From Scolanthus callimorphus (Eukaryota > Cnidaria > Anthozoa > Actiniaria > Edwardsiidae), in NCBI GenBank assembly GCA_033964015.1, contig CM066924.1, forward strand, positions 9,211,077 to 9,275,076: DNA of 64,000 nt. The letters are read 5' to 3'. Numbering within the stretch: position 1 is the stretch's first letter; each line of letters opens with the position of its first letter. The notes beneath the pieces are model-generated. The model was not told the DNA's origin, made no database searches, and saw only the letters and a list, made by a program, of their open reading frames with translations. Below are positions 1 through 10,736 of the stretch, one piece after another. Made by a program: the position numbers and the translations under genes.

Positions 1-1280
1 TGTTTGTCCAACTCCAGCGAACAGTGAGTTTCCAATCCACACCGCACCATTATATCCATGACTTTCAAAGCTATTCCATGTCTTTAGGGAGCTGAAGAAC
101 CACAAAACACGGCAAAACACGAAAACTCCCGCGCTCGATTTGGGCACCACTGTTGTTGTACTGTAACTCGTGACAAACCTTTTCTGAATCCAGCTATAGT
201 CCTGACATTTAGTCCATCAGCTGTCGAGGAGAGCCGAAAATAGGGGAACAAACGAAACCGTTCCATGTTTATTATATCCATTTTGAAATCACTGTCAATC
301 CCTGCAATCTGATTGGCTTATAACAGTGCGATTTATTCCCAAATCGCATCCTTTTGAGTCCAAAACCATCTTCCTGCAATTTTTGGGGAAATTCCCCCCT
401 TTCTTCTTCTGCTTGAAAAGAAAAACAAGAAACAAAGACAAAACTATGGATAAAACTTTAAATATTTACAGTACCTTTTTATCTGTCGTTTTTCCAGAGT
501 ATGATATCAGTTTCACGACAATATGGAGGATTTTCAAGCGAATAATCCAGCACGTCTGGTGCAAAATTCCGGTCCCGAGTCCAGGAATCCGAGTCCACCG
601 AAAACAAACAACATCAAATTACACAAAATCAAAAGATAATGATTTTACATGCTTTCCGGTAGACAATGTGGTAGAAGAGCTGAAGTCTAAAGTGATCAAT
701 AAAAACACTTCCCGGTTAACACAAAGCTGGATGAAAGTGTTTCGCAAATTCACAGCTGATAGTGAAACGATGCCGCCATCTTAAAATCTATCAAACTCCA
801 CTCTCTTCAAACATGAAAACACTACCATCCACAGCCAGATGCAGCTAGTGATGAAATTTAGCAATACAGCTCATGGCTTCCAAGCATAATTTGCAGCCAA
901 GTTTTGATTTTATGCCATCGCAAGTCATTCGCCCAGCAAAGTCACAGTTCCATCGCAAAACTTCAATATTTCTACGTCTCCAACTCCACTCCATCTCCAA
1001 GGCCGCAATAAAAGCGACGAGCATTCCTTCCTTTTGTCAGACAATGAAAATTACTTTGTTGAATTGTGTATGGTGTAATTTTAAACATAAGTGATCTCAA
1101 CTCTGAATGAACTTTGCAGGTTATGAGTTTTCGAAATCGTTTGTGTTTGTCACATGACAATTTCTGCATATAAGTACTTAATGAGTTCGTTTTGCATACA
1201 ATGTTTTTGTGAGGCATTTCGGTTTCAAGAAAATAAATTGATAGAATCCTTTGGGCCTAGAATGTGATTTCAAAATGGAT
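1..1280. other. Non-coding stretch with one unidentified reading frame
   Basis: I see no recognisable gene or repeat here. The only frame that might be meaningful is at 326-784 on the plus strand (152 codons). Its last 45 residues (VDNVVEEL, then KNTSRLTQSWMKVFRKF) have the feel of the start of a cnidarian ZMYM/DUF3504-type protein, where a short helical segment with 'KNT' and a tryptophan precedes a recombinase-like domain. The frame stops right after that segment and no continuation is visible. The first 100 residues look random. I regard this as a weak hint, not a gene call. Confidence 0.2.
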
Positions 1281-1441
1281 ATAATAAAGTGGTAATTGAA
1301 CTTCGTGTCGTGCAATTTTGGTTTGAAATCATACTTGTGATTTCAAATCAAACTCGCGCTACGCGCGCTCGTTTGATTTTGAAATCACGCGTATGATTTC
1401 AGACCAAATTGCACTCCACTCAGTTCAATAACCATTATTAA
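1281..1441. repeat. 161-bp imperfect palindrome with CpG-rich centre
   Basis: The two arms (1281-1355 and 1365-1441) are near reverse complements: both carry GTGCAATTT, the stretch GAAATCATAC and a run of TCAAA around the centre, which reads CGCGCTACGCGCGC. The structure would extrude as one long hairpin. It carries no open frame and resembles a small non-autonomous DNA transposon (foldback MITE). Target duplications are not clear. Confidence 0.7.
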
Positions 1442-2118
1442 TCCTCGACTATCGAGTAGTCTCAAAAAGATATGATGGAAAAAAACAGGATGCCTCTCTT
1501 TGGTGGTTACTTTCTGCTCTGATCTCATGCTTTGCCCCGCTTCTTCACCCTTTTTCCCGGGCGCAATTTCCGTCTAGGTACGTCTCTCTGAGAGTCTCTG
1601 GTGCTTCCATTTCTTTTTGCTTTCTGCTCTTCTACTAGAGATAATTTAACCAAATTATCATTCCTCGATCCCTTCCTCATCCCTCGACCCAATGTTTGTA
1701 TTCTATGGCTTCCTCTTCGCGTATTTTTATTATTTGAGGCGTAATGCGTGATAGCACGGTTCTGCAGTTAGCTGTCATTTCTCGGCCTTGAAACTCCGAC
1801 TGGAAGAATTTCAGGAGCAAGCCGGCAAAGAAAATACTCCAACTTGATTATTATTCCCAACTCTACCAAATGTTTGGATTCCATGGCCTTCTTTTCGGGC
1901 ATTTCTCCTTTGAGTAATTATTGTAGGTCGTTTTTTCAGCCGCTAGCAGCCCTGTAGTCTTTTTTGGATGTTGCCAAAACATGCTGGTATTTGTGCCTGC
2001 GATTTTACCTTTCACGTGAGCATCAGCATCCCCCTGACAACGCGCCCCTCCCCCGTTAGTTGAGCACTCCCTAATCCCTCCTGACAACGCGCCCCTCCCC
2101 CAGTTAGTTGAGCATGCT
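1442..2118. other. Gene-free stretch with short direct duplications
   Basis: No coding signal. Two kinds of diverged direct duplication are visible: a block containing 'CTGACAACGCGCCCCTCCCCC' followed by GTTAGTTGAGCA occurs at about 2035-2067 and again at about 2082-2114, and a block around 'AATGTTTGTATTCTATGG' (about 1691) recurs near 1867 in diverged form. The function is unknown. Confidence 0.4.
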
Positions 2119-2147
2119 TGACGTCACAATAGGCTATTGTGACGTCA
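2119..2147. promoter_or_regulatory. 29-bp perfect palindrome with two CRE octamers
   Basis: A 14-base arm TGACGTCACAATAG is followed after one base by its exact reverse complement. Each arm carries the full CREB/ATF octamer TGACGTCA at its outer end. It could bind bZIP factors, or it may simply be the stem of a small hairpin element; no gene start is adjacent. Confidence 0.5.
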
Positions 2148-2284
2148 GGCTTCACGAACTCGTACACATCCGGGGCTTGCTGAGACGTCCAAAAATCGGA
2201 TCGACCCTAGCAATTTCCAGGTTACTCAATAAATTCACACAGGGTACCCAATACATTATTTTCAGTTTTTGACGCTGTTTTCTT

Positions 2285-2345
2285 AGGTATGGTGCTCCGC
2301 TTTGCGGCGGCCTTCGGCCGCCGCAAGGAGCTCCGCTAAAATTGA
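2285..2345 (+). mobile_element. Isolated 3' hairpin end of the Helentron/pearl-like family
   Basis: The segment GGTGCTCCGC, a GC-rich perfect hairpin (GCGGCGGCC-TTC-GGCCGCCGC) and GGAGCTCCGCTA match the terminal hairpin of the complete element at 14553-16035 in layout and in the flanking words, with a different stem. The rest of the element (tandem core and ACGG microsatellite) is absent, so this is a truncated copy or a related short element. Confidence 0.5.
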
Positions 2346-2712
2346 TTGACTGATTCATTGATATAAAGTAAATAAACGAACTGGCTCACACAAATGTTGA
2401 AGGATCCAAATTTGCATGAAAGATGCAGCCGAGTCAAATCAACAGACCGTGAGCTAGAGGAGCACGACGACCAACAGAAAACTTTGGAATTGTTTGGGCC
2501 TCTTAAAAAACTTCAATTAAGCATTCGTTCGGATTGGCCTTTGCAATGTCGTGAACTTCAATCCAACAAAAATTCATATACGAAGTCTATTAAAATAATG
2601 ATAAAACTGGCACAAAATGCGACGACTAGAACCCGAGAAGTAAAACATATTTTAAAATCATGAATTATTCATAAGGTATGTGACCAATGGGTGAACCTAT
2701 ATATTGGTCACG

Positions 2713-2788
2713 TGCCGTGTTTATAACTACGATAAAGACACTCATGTTTAATCAATGAGTGTCTATATCGTAGTTATAGACACGGTAC
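2713..2788. repeat. 76-bp hairpin
   Basis: The left arm runs from CCGTGTTTATAACTACGAT through GACACTCAT. After a loop of about 8 bases the right arm repeats it in reverse complement (ATGAGTGTC, ATCGTAGTTATA, ACACGG). It is probably another short foldback element; no coding content. Confidence 0.7.
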
Positions 2789-3234
2789 CCCGGATGAAGT
2801 GCCTATTTCGACACTCCAAAGCGCATATGGGTGTACAAAGGTGGACCTTTGCCAACCCAGGGTCGGAACTAGTGCTAGGTATGCATTTCCGACCCTACGC
2901 ATTGGGTAAATTTTTTTAGGATTTCGTGAACACTGGTCACCAAAACCACAACCCTAATCCATGTGGCATGCTTATTCTGTATCTGCGCATGTTTGGTTCT
3001 GTATCTGCGCATCCTTGGCGTCTACGTCACACTAGCCATACTTTTATTTTGTTTGAGAAAATTGTTTGAATGAATTCTTTACAGTTTCCTAGTCGTTTGA
3101 TAAAAGAATGCGTCAAAATCAGTCGAAGTAGATGACTAGTTCCTTAGCTGACTTCATGACGGCGTACACTATGTATAGCGCCTAGTCCCTTCTTACTGGC
3201 GTAAAATTAATTTCGTATTGACTAATTCAAGTTA

Positions 3235-5431
3235 TAGCGGAGCCCCATAGCTACATGCAGGAGAAGAAGGAAAACAACAGAAAAGTGTTTATGCATCGGC
3301 CTGATTTTTCATGGACTTCCGGTTGTTCGTGTGTCCGTCGTCGCACAGGCAACCCATGACCAATTTGATAGCAGAGCTAAATAATATCGAGTGTAGGTTT
3401 TGGTCGAGGGTCGAGTGTCGAGGGTAAGACGTCGAGGGTCGAGGGTAAAATGTCGAGGGTCGAGGGTAAAATGTCGAGGGTCCAATTTTTTCTGCAAATA
3501 AATGAAATAATTTTCCCGTGATACATGTTGAAATATTTTTTAAAGAATGCAAATTTTGGTTTTCCTGACTGATACGTGGATTGACTCCGACACAGTTGTG
3601 CTGAGAATTTTCCCACCTTTTTCGACCTTCGTGGAGCGGGATAAAACAAAAGGTTTTCCGAAAACTCCAGGCGTAAATTTCGGGCAATCTTTATCAAAAT
3701 CAGATTCCCTAAAACTGTGGCAGATTTGTTGTGCTTTTTCGCCAGGAGAGAAAAGTTTCCTCGACAGAGCGTACCGAGCGTGCGGCACGCGGATCTTGCT
3801 CAAACAGGAGAACACAAATGAGAACAACAATAAACATCTTTTGGTCCGAGATAATATCAAACCAAAGGAAGTCCACTCTACGTTCATCGAACTGGTGTTT
3901 TTCGAAGATTTTGAACACGGCGTTCTTCAACTGGCAATGAACTGGAGTGTTGGTAGTCCCATTGCGATATGCTGCCAGCGCAGAAAAAGCAATCGCCGAC
4001 GTGATTTTATACCCAGCACTTACTAGTTTTGCTTCCAATGCTACTCATTATACTACAGCTAACTTTAGGAGACTCAGGGATAGGTAGCACAATAAAACGA
4101 AGCGAAATGAAGTTAGGTCGAATATCATTTGCGATCTTTCACGAAGCACTCTAGTGAAGTGAGCGCTAGAAATAGGCTGAATAGGTTGTGAAAATGCCGC
4201 GGAAATCTTGGTTTTCCCGAAGATTGAATAAAAGCAAAACATTAATATCTTTTCTTGCCCAAAATACTCAGACTCGGCAAGTTTGCTTCGAATTTTGCTG
4301 TTTAGCTTTAGAGATTTCCACGGTTAAACAGGAGATTTTGCTTCCCTTCCCTTCAGTCTAATTAGCGAAGCAAACGTTTGATTGACAAATGTCTGCGATA
4401 AGAAACTTGTAGCGGCAAGTCTGAAGAAGCATCTGCAAGAACGCTTATCACCAACATGCGGGCATGTGAGCGAATAAAGCGGGGAAAACCGCGAATTTGC
4501 ATTTAAAAAAGAAATAGACCCCGAGAAAAAGAAGAAAAAAAATGGACCCTCGACCCTCCACATTTTACCCTCGACGTCTTACCCTCGACACTCGACCCTC
4601 GACCAAAACCTACACTCAATAATATCTAGGATATCTTGGGAAGGGATGTACCTCAGACAACCAAACTTGGGTGAAGTTGTGTAAGTGGCAAGGGGGGTCC
4701 AACAGCGTGGTCACGTGGTATGACGTCATCGATGACGTCACCAAAATAAAAAGGGATATATCTTAGGTAGGGATGACCTCAGACAACCAAACTTGGGTGA
4801 AGTTGTCTAAGTGGCAAGGGGGGTGCAACAGCATGGTCCGTCATATGACGTCATCGATGACGTCACCAAACGAGAAAAGTATTATATCTTGGGAAGGGAT
4901 GAACCTCGGACAACCAAACTTGGGCGAAGTTGTCTAAGTGGCAATGGGGGTAAAACGGCGTTAGTCACGTGTATGCCGTCATCGATGACGTCATCAAAGG
5001 AGAAAAGGTATATATCTTGGGAAGGGATGAACCTCAGACAACAAAACTTGGGTGAAGATGTCTAAGTGGCTAGCGGGGTTGTAAAGGCGTGATCACGTGG
5101 TGTGACGTCATATATATCTTGGAAGGGGTTGAACCCACGGCAACCAAACTTGGAGTGAAGTTGTCTTAGTGGCAAATGGGGGGGGGGGGGTGCAACGGTG
5201 TGATCACGTGGTATGGCGTCATCAAGCCAGAAGAGGTATATGGATAGATATCTTGGAAAGGGATGAACCTCAGAGAACCAAACTTGGGTGAAATTATCTA
5301 AGGAGTAGTAAGGGGTGCAAGTGCTTCGTCACGTGGTATGACGGTGACAGGCTATGTACAATGGCAACCTAAAAATATGTAACCGGGAGCTCCGCTTTTA
5401 GCCAGTGGCTAAATCTATATATTAAATTTTC
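3235..5431 (-). mobile_element. Helentron/pearl-like non-autonomous element, copy A (with nested insertion)
   Basis: The left end reads AGCGGAGCCCCATAGCTACA and the right end reads GGAGCTCCGCTTTTAGCCAG followed by TGGCTAAATC. Both ends match copy D (35592-36561), including the following block with GTCCGTCGTCGCACAGGCAA. Once a 1.2 kb insertion (3389-4617) is set aside, the body is about six tandem units of about 115-130 bp at 4627-5345. Each unit centres on TGACGTCATCGATGACGTCA or a decayed form of it, with a CACGTG E-box nearby and the conserved string CAAACTTGGGTGAAGTTGT. There is no coding capacity. Subterminal inverted motifs, a tandem core and a hairpin end are the layout known for Helentron-associated elements such as Drosophila DINE-1 and bivalve pearl elements. 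The assignment is by architecture only. Confidence 0.65.
3389..4617. mobile_element. 1,229-bp DNA transposon with minisatellite inverted ends and 9-bp target duplication
   Basis: Both termini carry GAGTGTAGGTTTTGGTCGAG followed by short tandem copies of GTCGAGGGT(AAAAT), in opposite orientation, so the inverted repeats are built from a minisatellite. The element is flanked by the perfect 9-bp duplication AATAATATC at 3380-3388 and 4618-4626. It sits inside copy A of the Helentron/pearl-like family and splits that copy just after its conserved 5' block. A 9-bp duplication points to the Mutator/MULE group; inverted ends made of minisatellites are a described feature of the Rehavkus lineage. The internal frame at 3547-4026 (159 codons) is not recognisable as a transposase, so the element is non-autonomous. 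Confidence 0.8.
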
Positions 5432-6094
5432 GCATCTTCTAATATAAATTTCAGAAGTGATTTATAAAATTCGCATGTCGTTTTTTATCGGTTGATATAA
5501 TTATATGACCCAAAAAAAACACTCCACCTCGTTTTATAAATACCACTTACAGTACGAGCTGCAGTTCGGGCTCCCTGTGCTGAGATCACGTGTCAGACGC
5601 CCGGTGAAGGAAAGCTCATTATAGTCGAACTGTGGGGTGAAAAAACGCTATTTTCCTTTCAACCTCTGGCAAAACAAATGAAGTAGTGCTAAAGATCATG
5701 ATAGTTTTTTTAGAATTTCGGAATTAGGACTGTGATGTAGTGAGTTTTATGTGGTGCTGCATCCTGGGAGACAATTCTAATAATAAAGATAGGGCAAAAG
5801 AGTATTTAAAAAATTTAGGCAGGCAGGAGGAGAATCCGAAAAACATGGAAAAGGAACAAGCCTCATTTTTGGTAAGAAAAAATGGGATATCCTGGAAGAT
5901 CATTTCTATCCTGGGAGATAAATTCTATATCGTCCTGGGAAAAATTCTCAAAGATGTCACAAAAAAATGAGTGGTGATGAAAATTGGGCGTCCTGGGGAA
6001 ATTCTGAAGCGATTCCCAAAATACTATTTCGGAAGAAATAAAATGGAATTGTCCTTGAAACTTTTTCAAAGAAGAGGACCTTAAAAGGTCTATG
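5432..6094. other. Gene-free stretch
   Basis: AT-rich sequence with no recognisable gene. Around 5760-6000 the word TCCTGGGAGA/TCCTGGGAAA recurs four or five times at irregular spacing, next to ATTCTATATCG-like strings, which suggests a decayed short repeat. A frame at 5740-5970 (76 codons) lies across it and is low-complexity. Confidence 0.4.
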
Positions 6095-6690
6095 TATAGC
6101 CGTGAGGGTGTCTTCTTCTCGTCGCGTCGCAATTTATGCTATGATAATCAGCTATACATCATTTTAAAGCTACAATATTGGTCTATCTTATGAAGTTGTT
6201 TAGTTTATCGAAGTTTAAATTTTTCTTGTATTTTTAAGACCCCGAACTAAAAACTACCTTGTTTACTTGAGAAGCTACAGACCACTAGCGGTTTGTTGCA
6301 CAATTTCACACTTTGTCGGATTTTAATCTCGGAGAAATGAACTGTAAAACCGTGTCAGCGATTTTCGATATTTTGCATATTTACGAAAATATTATTAAGT
6401 TGAACTAGTCACATCTTTTTCATGTAAAAAGTAGAAATTTCTAACGACATAGGAAATTTGAGGCCGATATCTTAAGTCGTGAGGGGTCAGGAGCTTCGCG
6501 AAGGTGAAAATTTGACCTAAAATTAAAGTGCTAGAAAAAGCATGTAAAGTTAATTAATTACAGAAAATGTGTGGCGGGCAATACAAAATAATGGACAATG
6601 GAAGGCTAGGAAACAGGTGACGCGTCATTTGAGGTTTTAGAAATATACTTTGGGACTGTATCAAATGAATTTCGGGAAAAAAGTAAGAAT
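6095..6690 (+). repeat. Dispersed repeat R1, copy 1 (uninterrupted)
   Basis: The same sequence recurs at 20290-20440, at 22105-22204 plus 23704-24060, and inverted at 31875-32522 plus 32905-32935. Landmarks are ATTTATGCTATGATAATCAG, GACCACTAGCGGTTTGTTGC, GCCGATATCTTAA, GACCTAAAATTAA, AGTGCTAGAAAAAGC and ACTGTATCAAATGAATTTCG. This copy lacks the two insertions seen in copies 3 and 5, so it serves as an internal empty-site reference. No open frame spans it and its class is unknown. Confidence 0.75.
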
Positions 6691-7636
6691 TGGGCATTGT
6701 GGGGAAATTCTGAAGCGAATTGCCAAAAAACGTTTTCGGGAGAGTGCAAGGGGGAAATTTATCTTACTTATATTATTCTCTTAAAACAAATGGAAAAAGA
6801 AAAAACTTACAACGGACATATAATTTGTTTTTCTGGTGTCATTTCCATTTAGCGCGCGCTTGGTTGCTGAAAATTGAATGAAATTATTCTCAGGTCAAAG
6901 CTTTCGAATTAGAATTATCCCTGCACATAACTGTAAGCAATCTGTAACAGAGCCATTTAGGTCTGGATGTCTATGGTGCTTTTGCTGCGCGAACTGAGTC
7001 GTTTTTTAGTTTCTGTGGGAGACTCCAACATGGCGGCTTTGTCGCTCGCTTAAGAAATCGCTTGAATTAGAACTTAGCTCAAGGTGAACCTTTTCCAACA
7101 AAAACATGCACAATGGTGAAAACTTCCTCCTTCCGTTCGGGTTTGTGAACTTCGTTTTTTCGGCTCCAACATCTCTGTTTTTAGTATAGATTTCGAAAGT
7201 TTCATACCGGGCTCAAAAGGCTGTCACACGATTGTTGTTTGTTTATTTTTAATGGCGCGCCAGGGCTTCCTGCAACGCGCCACAACCTTTGAATGGATAT
7301 ATTTGTAGTTCTGTGCCAAAAGTTTGACCTTGACCCCGCCCACATCACGTATTATATATAAGATGTATATTCCCTAGCAAAAAAAAAATGAATAAACTGA
7401 AAACTACAGATCCTCAACTATGTGTACCTTACCTCGTCATCAACGACATGCTTTATACAGCAAGCACCCATGACTACATTTGTGTGTGTTTGTAACATCC
7501 GTTATTGACTCCATAATATTAAAATGTAGCATATCAAAAAAATATCGTTCATAAAAGTGATCTCCCTGAAACTATCTTGGAAGTGATTATGTTCAAATTA
7601 TGACGTCACAAACAGATTGGCGCGCGCCTGTGGTAA
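6691..7636. other. Gene-free stretch
   Basis: No recognisable gene or repeat structure. The region includes short AT-rich runs, the words ACTCCAACATGGCGGC (a YY1-like ATGGCGGC core, near 7021) and GGCGCGCCAGGGCTTCC (near 7255). I see no splice-bounded frame. Confidence 0.4.
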
Positions 7637-7866
7637 CGCATTCTCGAACCCAGAGCTCCCCGGCTCGTCAACCTCACGGGGGAGGCTCTGGTGACAGCCA
7701 CTGGCGCATGCGCGAGATTAATGCTATGCCGCTGAGAGAAAGGCCTTTCAGCGCATGCTCCACGCTCAACATCAGCCAATCAGCGACGGCCCTCAAATGG
7801 ATGTCCCCAGAGCCTCCCCTGCGAGCAGACGAGCCGGGGAGCTCTGGGTACGAGAATGGTGGTAAC
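7637..7866. mobile_element. Small inverted-repeat element (MITE), about 230 bp
   Basis: The left end ATTCTCGAACCCAGAGCTCC continues as CCGGCTCGTC. The right end is its reverse complement (GACGAGCCGG, GGAGCTCTGGGT, ACGAGAAT). A solitary copy of the same terminal block, GACGAGCCGGGGAGCTCTGG, is present at 40209-40228, showing that it is a dispersed family. The interior is GC-rich without a meaningful frame; a frame at 7600-7881 simply runs through it. Confidence 0.7.
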
Positions 7867-7943
7867 GTCACTAGGACGTGAAACATACATGCGCGTGATA
7901 ATCTTCCAGCACGGTGCACATTAGGAATCAGTCGCAGGTAAAG

Positions 7944-8168
7944 CCCGGTGCACACTAGCGACATAACGACATAAGGAAAATATCACGCGATCAAAATTTA
8001 GTGGTTTCAAAACGTTGAAGTCTACAAAGAATACATAAGATTGCTTTGGCGAAGTAATGTAATGATGTTCCATGGAAAATATTGATTTTTCAATTACTTT
8101 CCCATGCTTTTTTTGTTGCAACATAACGTTCTGTTCTTATGTCGTTATGTCGCGAGTGTGCACCGGGA
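7944..8168. mobile_element. Small inverted-repeat element (MITE), 225 bp
   Basis: The terminal inverted repeats are about 32 bp: CCCGGTGCACACTAGCGACA then TAACGACATAAG at the left, and CTTATGTCGTTATGTCGCGA then GTGTGCACCGGG at the right. The interior is AT-rich. Short flanking similarity (TAAAG / TTAAG) hints at a target duplication of 2-3 bp, but it is not clean. Confidence 0.7.
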
Positions 8169-8590
8169 TTAAGTGTGCACTGTCGAGGGAATGAGTCGCT
8201 CCACTGTACACGCGGGTTTACGTGCAGGAACGTACGAGACATCAGGAGCCCATCAATAGGAGCGTTCATCTAACCTATATAGTTGAGTTAGCGTATTTCC
8301 TGACCTAGTTATTTTTAGATGCGAATTTGCATTTTAAATTTGTTGCTGGTTCCCCAAGAGGTCTGCCCAGTGCCGAAACACAAGATTGCAGCGGAGACCA
8401 AAACGCGATTTCTCGGGTATTTTGAGTTTGGAATTTCTGCAATAATTTTGTTATCTCAGATACTGAATTGAGTAATGAACTATTTTCAGCATTTACAGAG
8501 GAATTTGAGTCGCGGAGTTCTTCGCTTCTTTCCGCCATGTTCATCGATGAAGATAATTTATCATAATGAGATCTCAAAGTTGACTAGACG

Positions 8591-9220
8591 TTGATTAGGC
8601 AATTTCTGCGGCGATTAGATAGGTCAGGAAAAACGCTGCCTCACGGATCCAGTATACCAAAGATGAAGCTCCTATTGATGGGCTCCTGGAGACATACATT
8701 TCTTAGGACATGTGGCAAATGGTGTCCGCAGCTCCAAAAGTGTCCCGCATGTATGTATTTTGATATTTCTTTATTTTCTGTCATTTCCGTGTAGAAAGGA
8801 GACTGTCCCGTATGTCTGAGCGGAAAATCGAGGAATAGAGAATGTCACAAAATGACACGTGGAGGTGGTGGATACACCATCAGGTGCATGACATGCAAGG
8901 AAAATGGCATAATGACGGTCTACCATGGAGAGACGAGTAGAACACTGTACGATTGAGGGACGAACACGCGAGAGGACTACTCGATGAGAAAGGACGAACG
9001 CCCTTCGAAAACACGCCGTAACCACCTTCACGAGGGTGGTAACGTCAGATACAGTTACGAGCCGGAAAGGTTCTTCCGTGACCCCCCTGACACGACAGAC
9101 AGGTGAAGGTGTGAAGATAAATAACAGCCTAAAGACGGAGAGAGTGATGAACTCAAAGGCTGAGTTCCTGCAGGGAGTAGTGCTGCGCATAGAAATGGTC
9201 AGAGGACTTGACATGACGTC
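8591..9220 (+). pseudogene. Decayed retroelement 3' coding end with GIY-YIG nuclease-like domain
   Basis: Reading the plus strand from about 8800 gives a cysteine-containing stretch starting CPVCLSGK, then GYTIRCMTC, then VYHGETSRTLYD. That order (C-x2-C, the C-x2-C before it, then Y-x-G-x-T-x-R) is what I know from anthozoan retroelement C-termini carrying a GIY-YIG nuclease, as in Penelope-like elements. A frame shift later, at about 9090-9215, the tail continues with PLTRQTGEGVKINNS and VMNSKAEFLQG, matching the R-Q-x2-E-G-x2-I and MNSK-x-EF signature that closes these domains. Stops (about 8954 and 9017) and frameshifts make it non-functional. The upstream part (8591-8750) is open and may hold the preceding segment. 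A 44-bp stretch at 8751-8794 has GTATGT and TAG borders and could be a tiny intron. The 218-codon minus frame across this region is a shadow. Confidence 0.55.
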
Positions 9221-9529
9221 ATGCGCCGTCGAAACAGAGCACAATCCACAAACACAACCCACAAACACGTTGTGGGTTGTGCACGTCGGCACAACCCACA
9301 AACCAATGACCACCGCTCTTAGCTCCGCGTGCAACGTCACATAACATCGAAGTGACTGCGCATGCGTGGAGCTGGCCTGTCCCAAGAAAAATGACGACCC
9401 CGGATAGGTAGACGGGAAACGCCACAACTGACGAGGGCTCGAGTGAGGCTTTTGTTATCAACTCTAGCCGAAAGTGGATGCAATGAAATTTATTCATTCG
9501 ATGCTTTCAACGATTACTAAGTACTGTAA

Positions 9530-10400
9530 GGGGCCGATTACATGGAGAATTTCAACCCGGGCTGAGGTCTCAGCCGGGTGACCGGGTTGATTTTTTGTTG
9601 TGATTATATGTGGCATTTCAGCCCGGCTGTTTCAAATCTCAGCGCCATATTGCAACTAAAGCGCATGTCATTTGGCTTTTACGCTGGATATAAGACAGCA
9701 TGGGCGCGCATTTCCACCCGGGCTGAAATTCTGCTGCGATTACATGGTGAAATTTCGCCAAACAACCCGGCGGGCTGAAATTCCTAGCTCGGGTCGCTCT
9801 GACCGGGACAGGCATTTCAGCCCGGGCCGAATTTCAGCCCGGGCTGAGATTTTCTTATGTAATCGTAAATTTCGTACTTTATGTAATTGTGAAAAAGGCC
9901 GGGCTAGCGATTCAGCCCTCCTACCCGTGTTGAAATCTCAGCCCGGGCTGAAATTCAGGGGCCGATTACATGGAGAATTTCAGCCCGGGCTGAGATTTCA
10001 GCCCGGGTAGGGGACTGAATCGCTAGCCCGGCCTTCTTGACAAATACATGTAATAAGAAATTTCGGATTACATGAAGAAAATCTCAGCCCGGGCTGAAAA
10101 TCGGCCCGGGTTGAAAATCCTGGCCCGGTCAGAGCGACCCGGGCTAGGATTTTCAGCCCGGGTTGTTTGGCGAAATTTCACCATGTAATCGCAGCAGAAT
10201 TTCAGCCCGGGCTGGAAATTTGCGCCCATGCTGCCTTATATCCAGCGTAAAAGCCAAATGACATGCGCTTTAGTTGCAAGATGGCGCTGGGATTTGAAAC
10301 AGCCCGGGCTGAAATGCACATATAATCACAACAAAAAAATCAGCCCGGTCGCCTGGCTGAAACCTCAGCCCGGGCTGAAATTCTCCATGTAATCGGCCCC
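9530..10400. mobile_element. 871-bp full-length palindromic element with TAA target duplication
   Basis: The element opens with GGGGCCGATTACATGGAGAA and closes with its reverse complement, flanked on both sides by TAA. The right half (9957-10400) is a near reverse complement of the left half (9530-9955) along its whole length, including an internal copy of the terminal block at 9958-9980. The words CAGCCCGGGCTGA and AATTTCAGCCC recur more than a dozen times and are themselves palindromic. There is no coding capacity. A TAA duplication with palindromic body fits PIF/Harbinger-type MITEs; the frames at 9578-9778 and 9672-10010 are artefacts of the repeats. Confidence 0.8.
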
Positions 10401-10736
10401 TAAGACAACAATCGAGCAAGAAATGAATGCTAGTTTTATTCTGAGTATAGCGACTTTGCTTTTTTAGACTTTGGTTGGTAAATTAAATGTAAAATACATT
10501 GAATATCGAACTATTTCCATTTCTTTAAGGTTTTCAAACTGGCTTCGGTGAGCCTTGGATGCAGAGGGATTGCAAACTATACACAACAATAGCGCAAGTG
10601 AGAAAGACGAGGTCAAGAAATTGTTGGAGATGTATTTTCCTGCGGTTGCCATGGGAATAAGCAGGACAATATGCTCTCTTCGGTATCCGGTATTGATCTA
10701 TGATGGTACACTGGAATGTTGTGCGTTGGATGCTCG

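Noticed and set aside
2394..2663. 89-codon plus-strand frame with a charged, helical composition
   Set aside because: No recognised motif, no splice or promoter context, and it ends near a hairpin; insufficient support.
3547..4026. 159-codon frame inside the 9-bp-duplication element, considered as a transposase
   Set aside because: No catalytic motif or known family pattern is visible; overlapping frames of similar length exist on the other strand.
8305..8577. 90-codon minus-strand frame with a plausible coiled-coil start (MAERSEELRDSN)
   Set aside because: It loses coherence after about 40 residues, and no donor site or continuation is visible.
8771..9427. 218-codon minus-strand open frame, the third longest outside known domains
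   Set aside because: It lies antisense to the GIY-YIG-like relic, has no domain signature and a composition (Val/Thr/Ser-rich) expected of a shadow frame.
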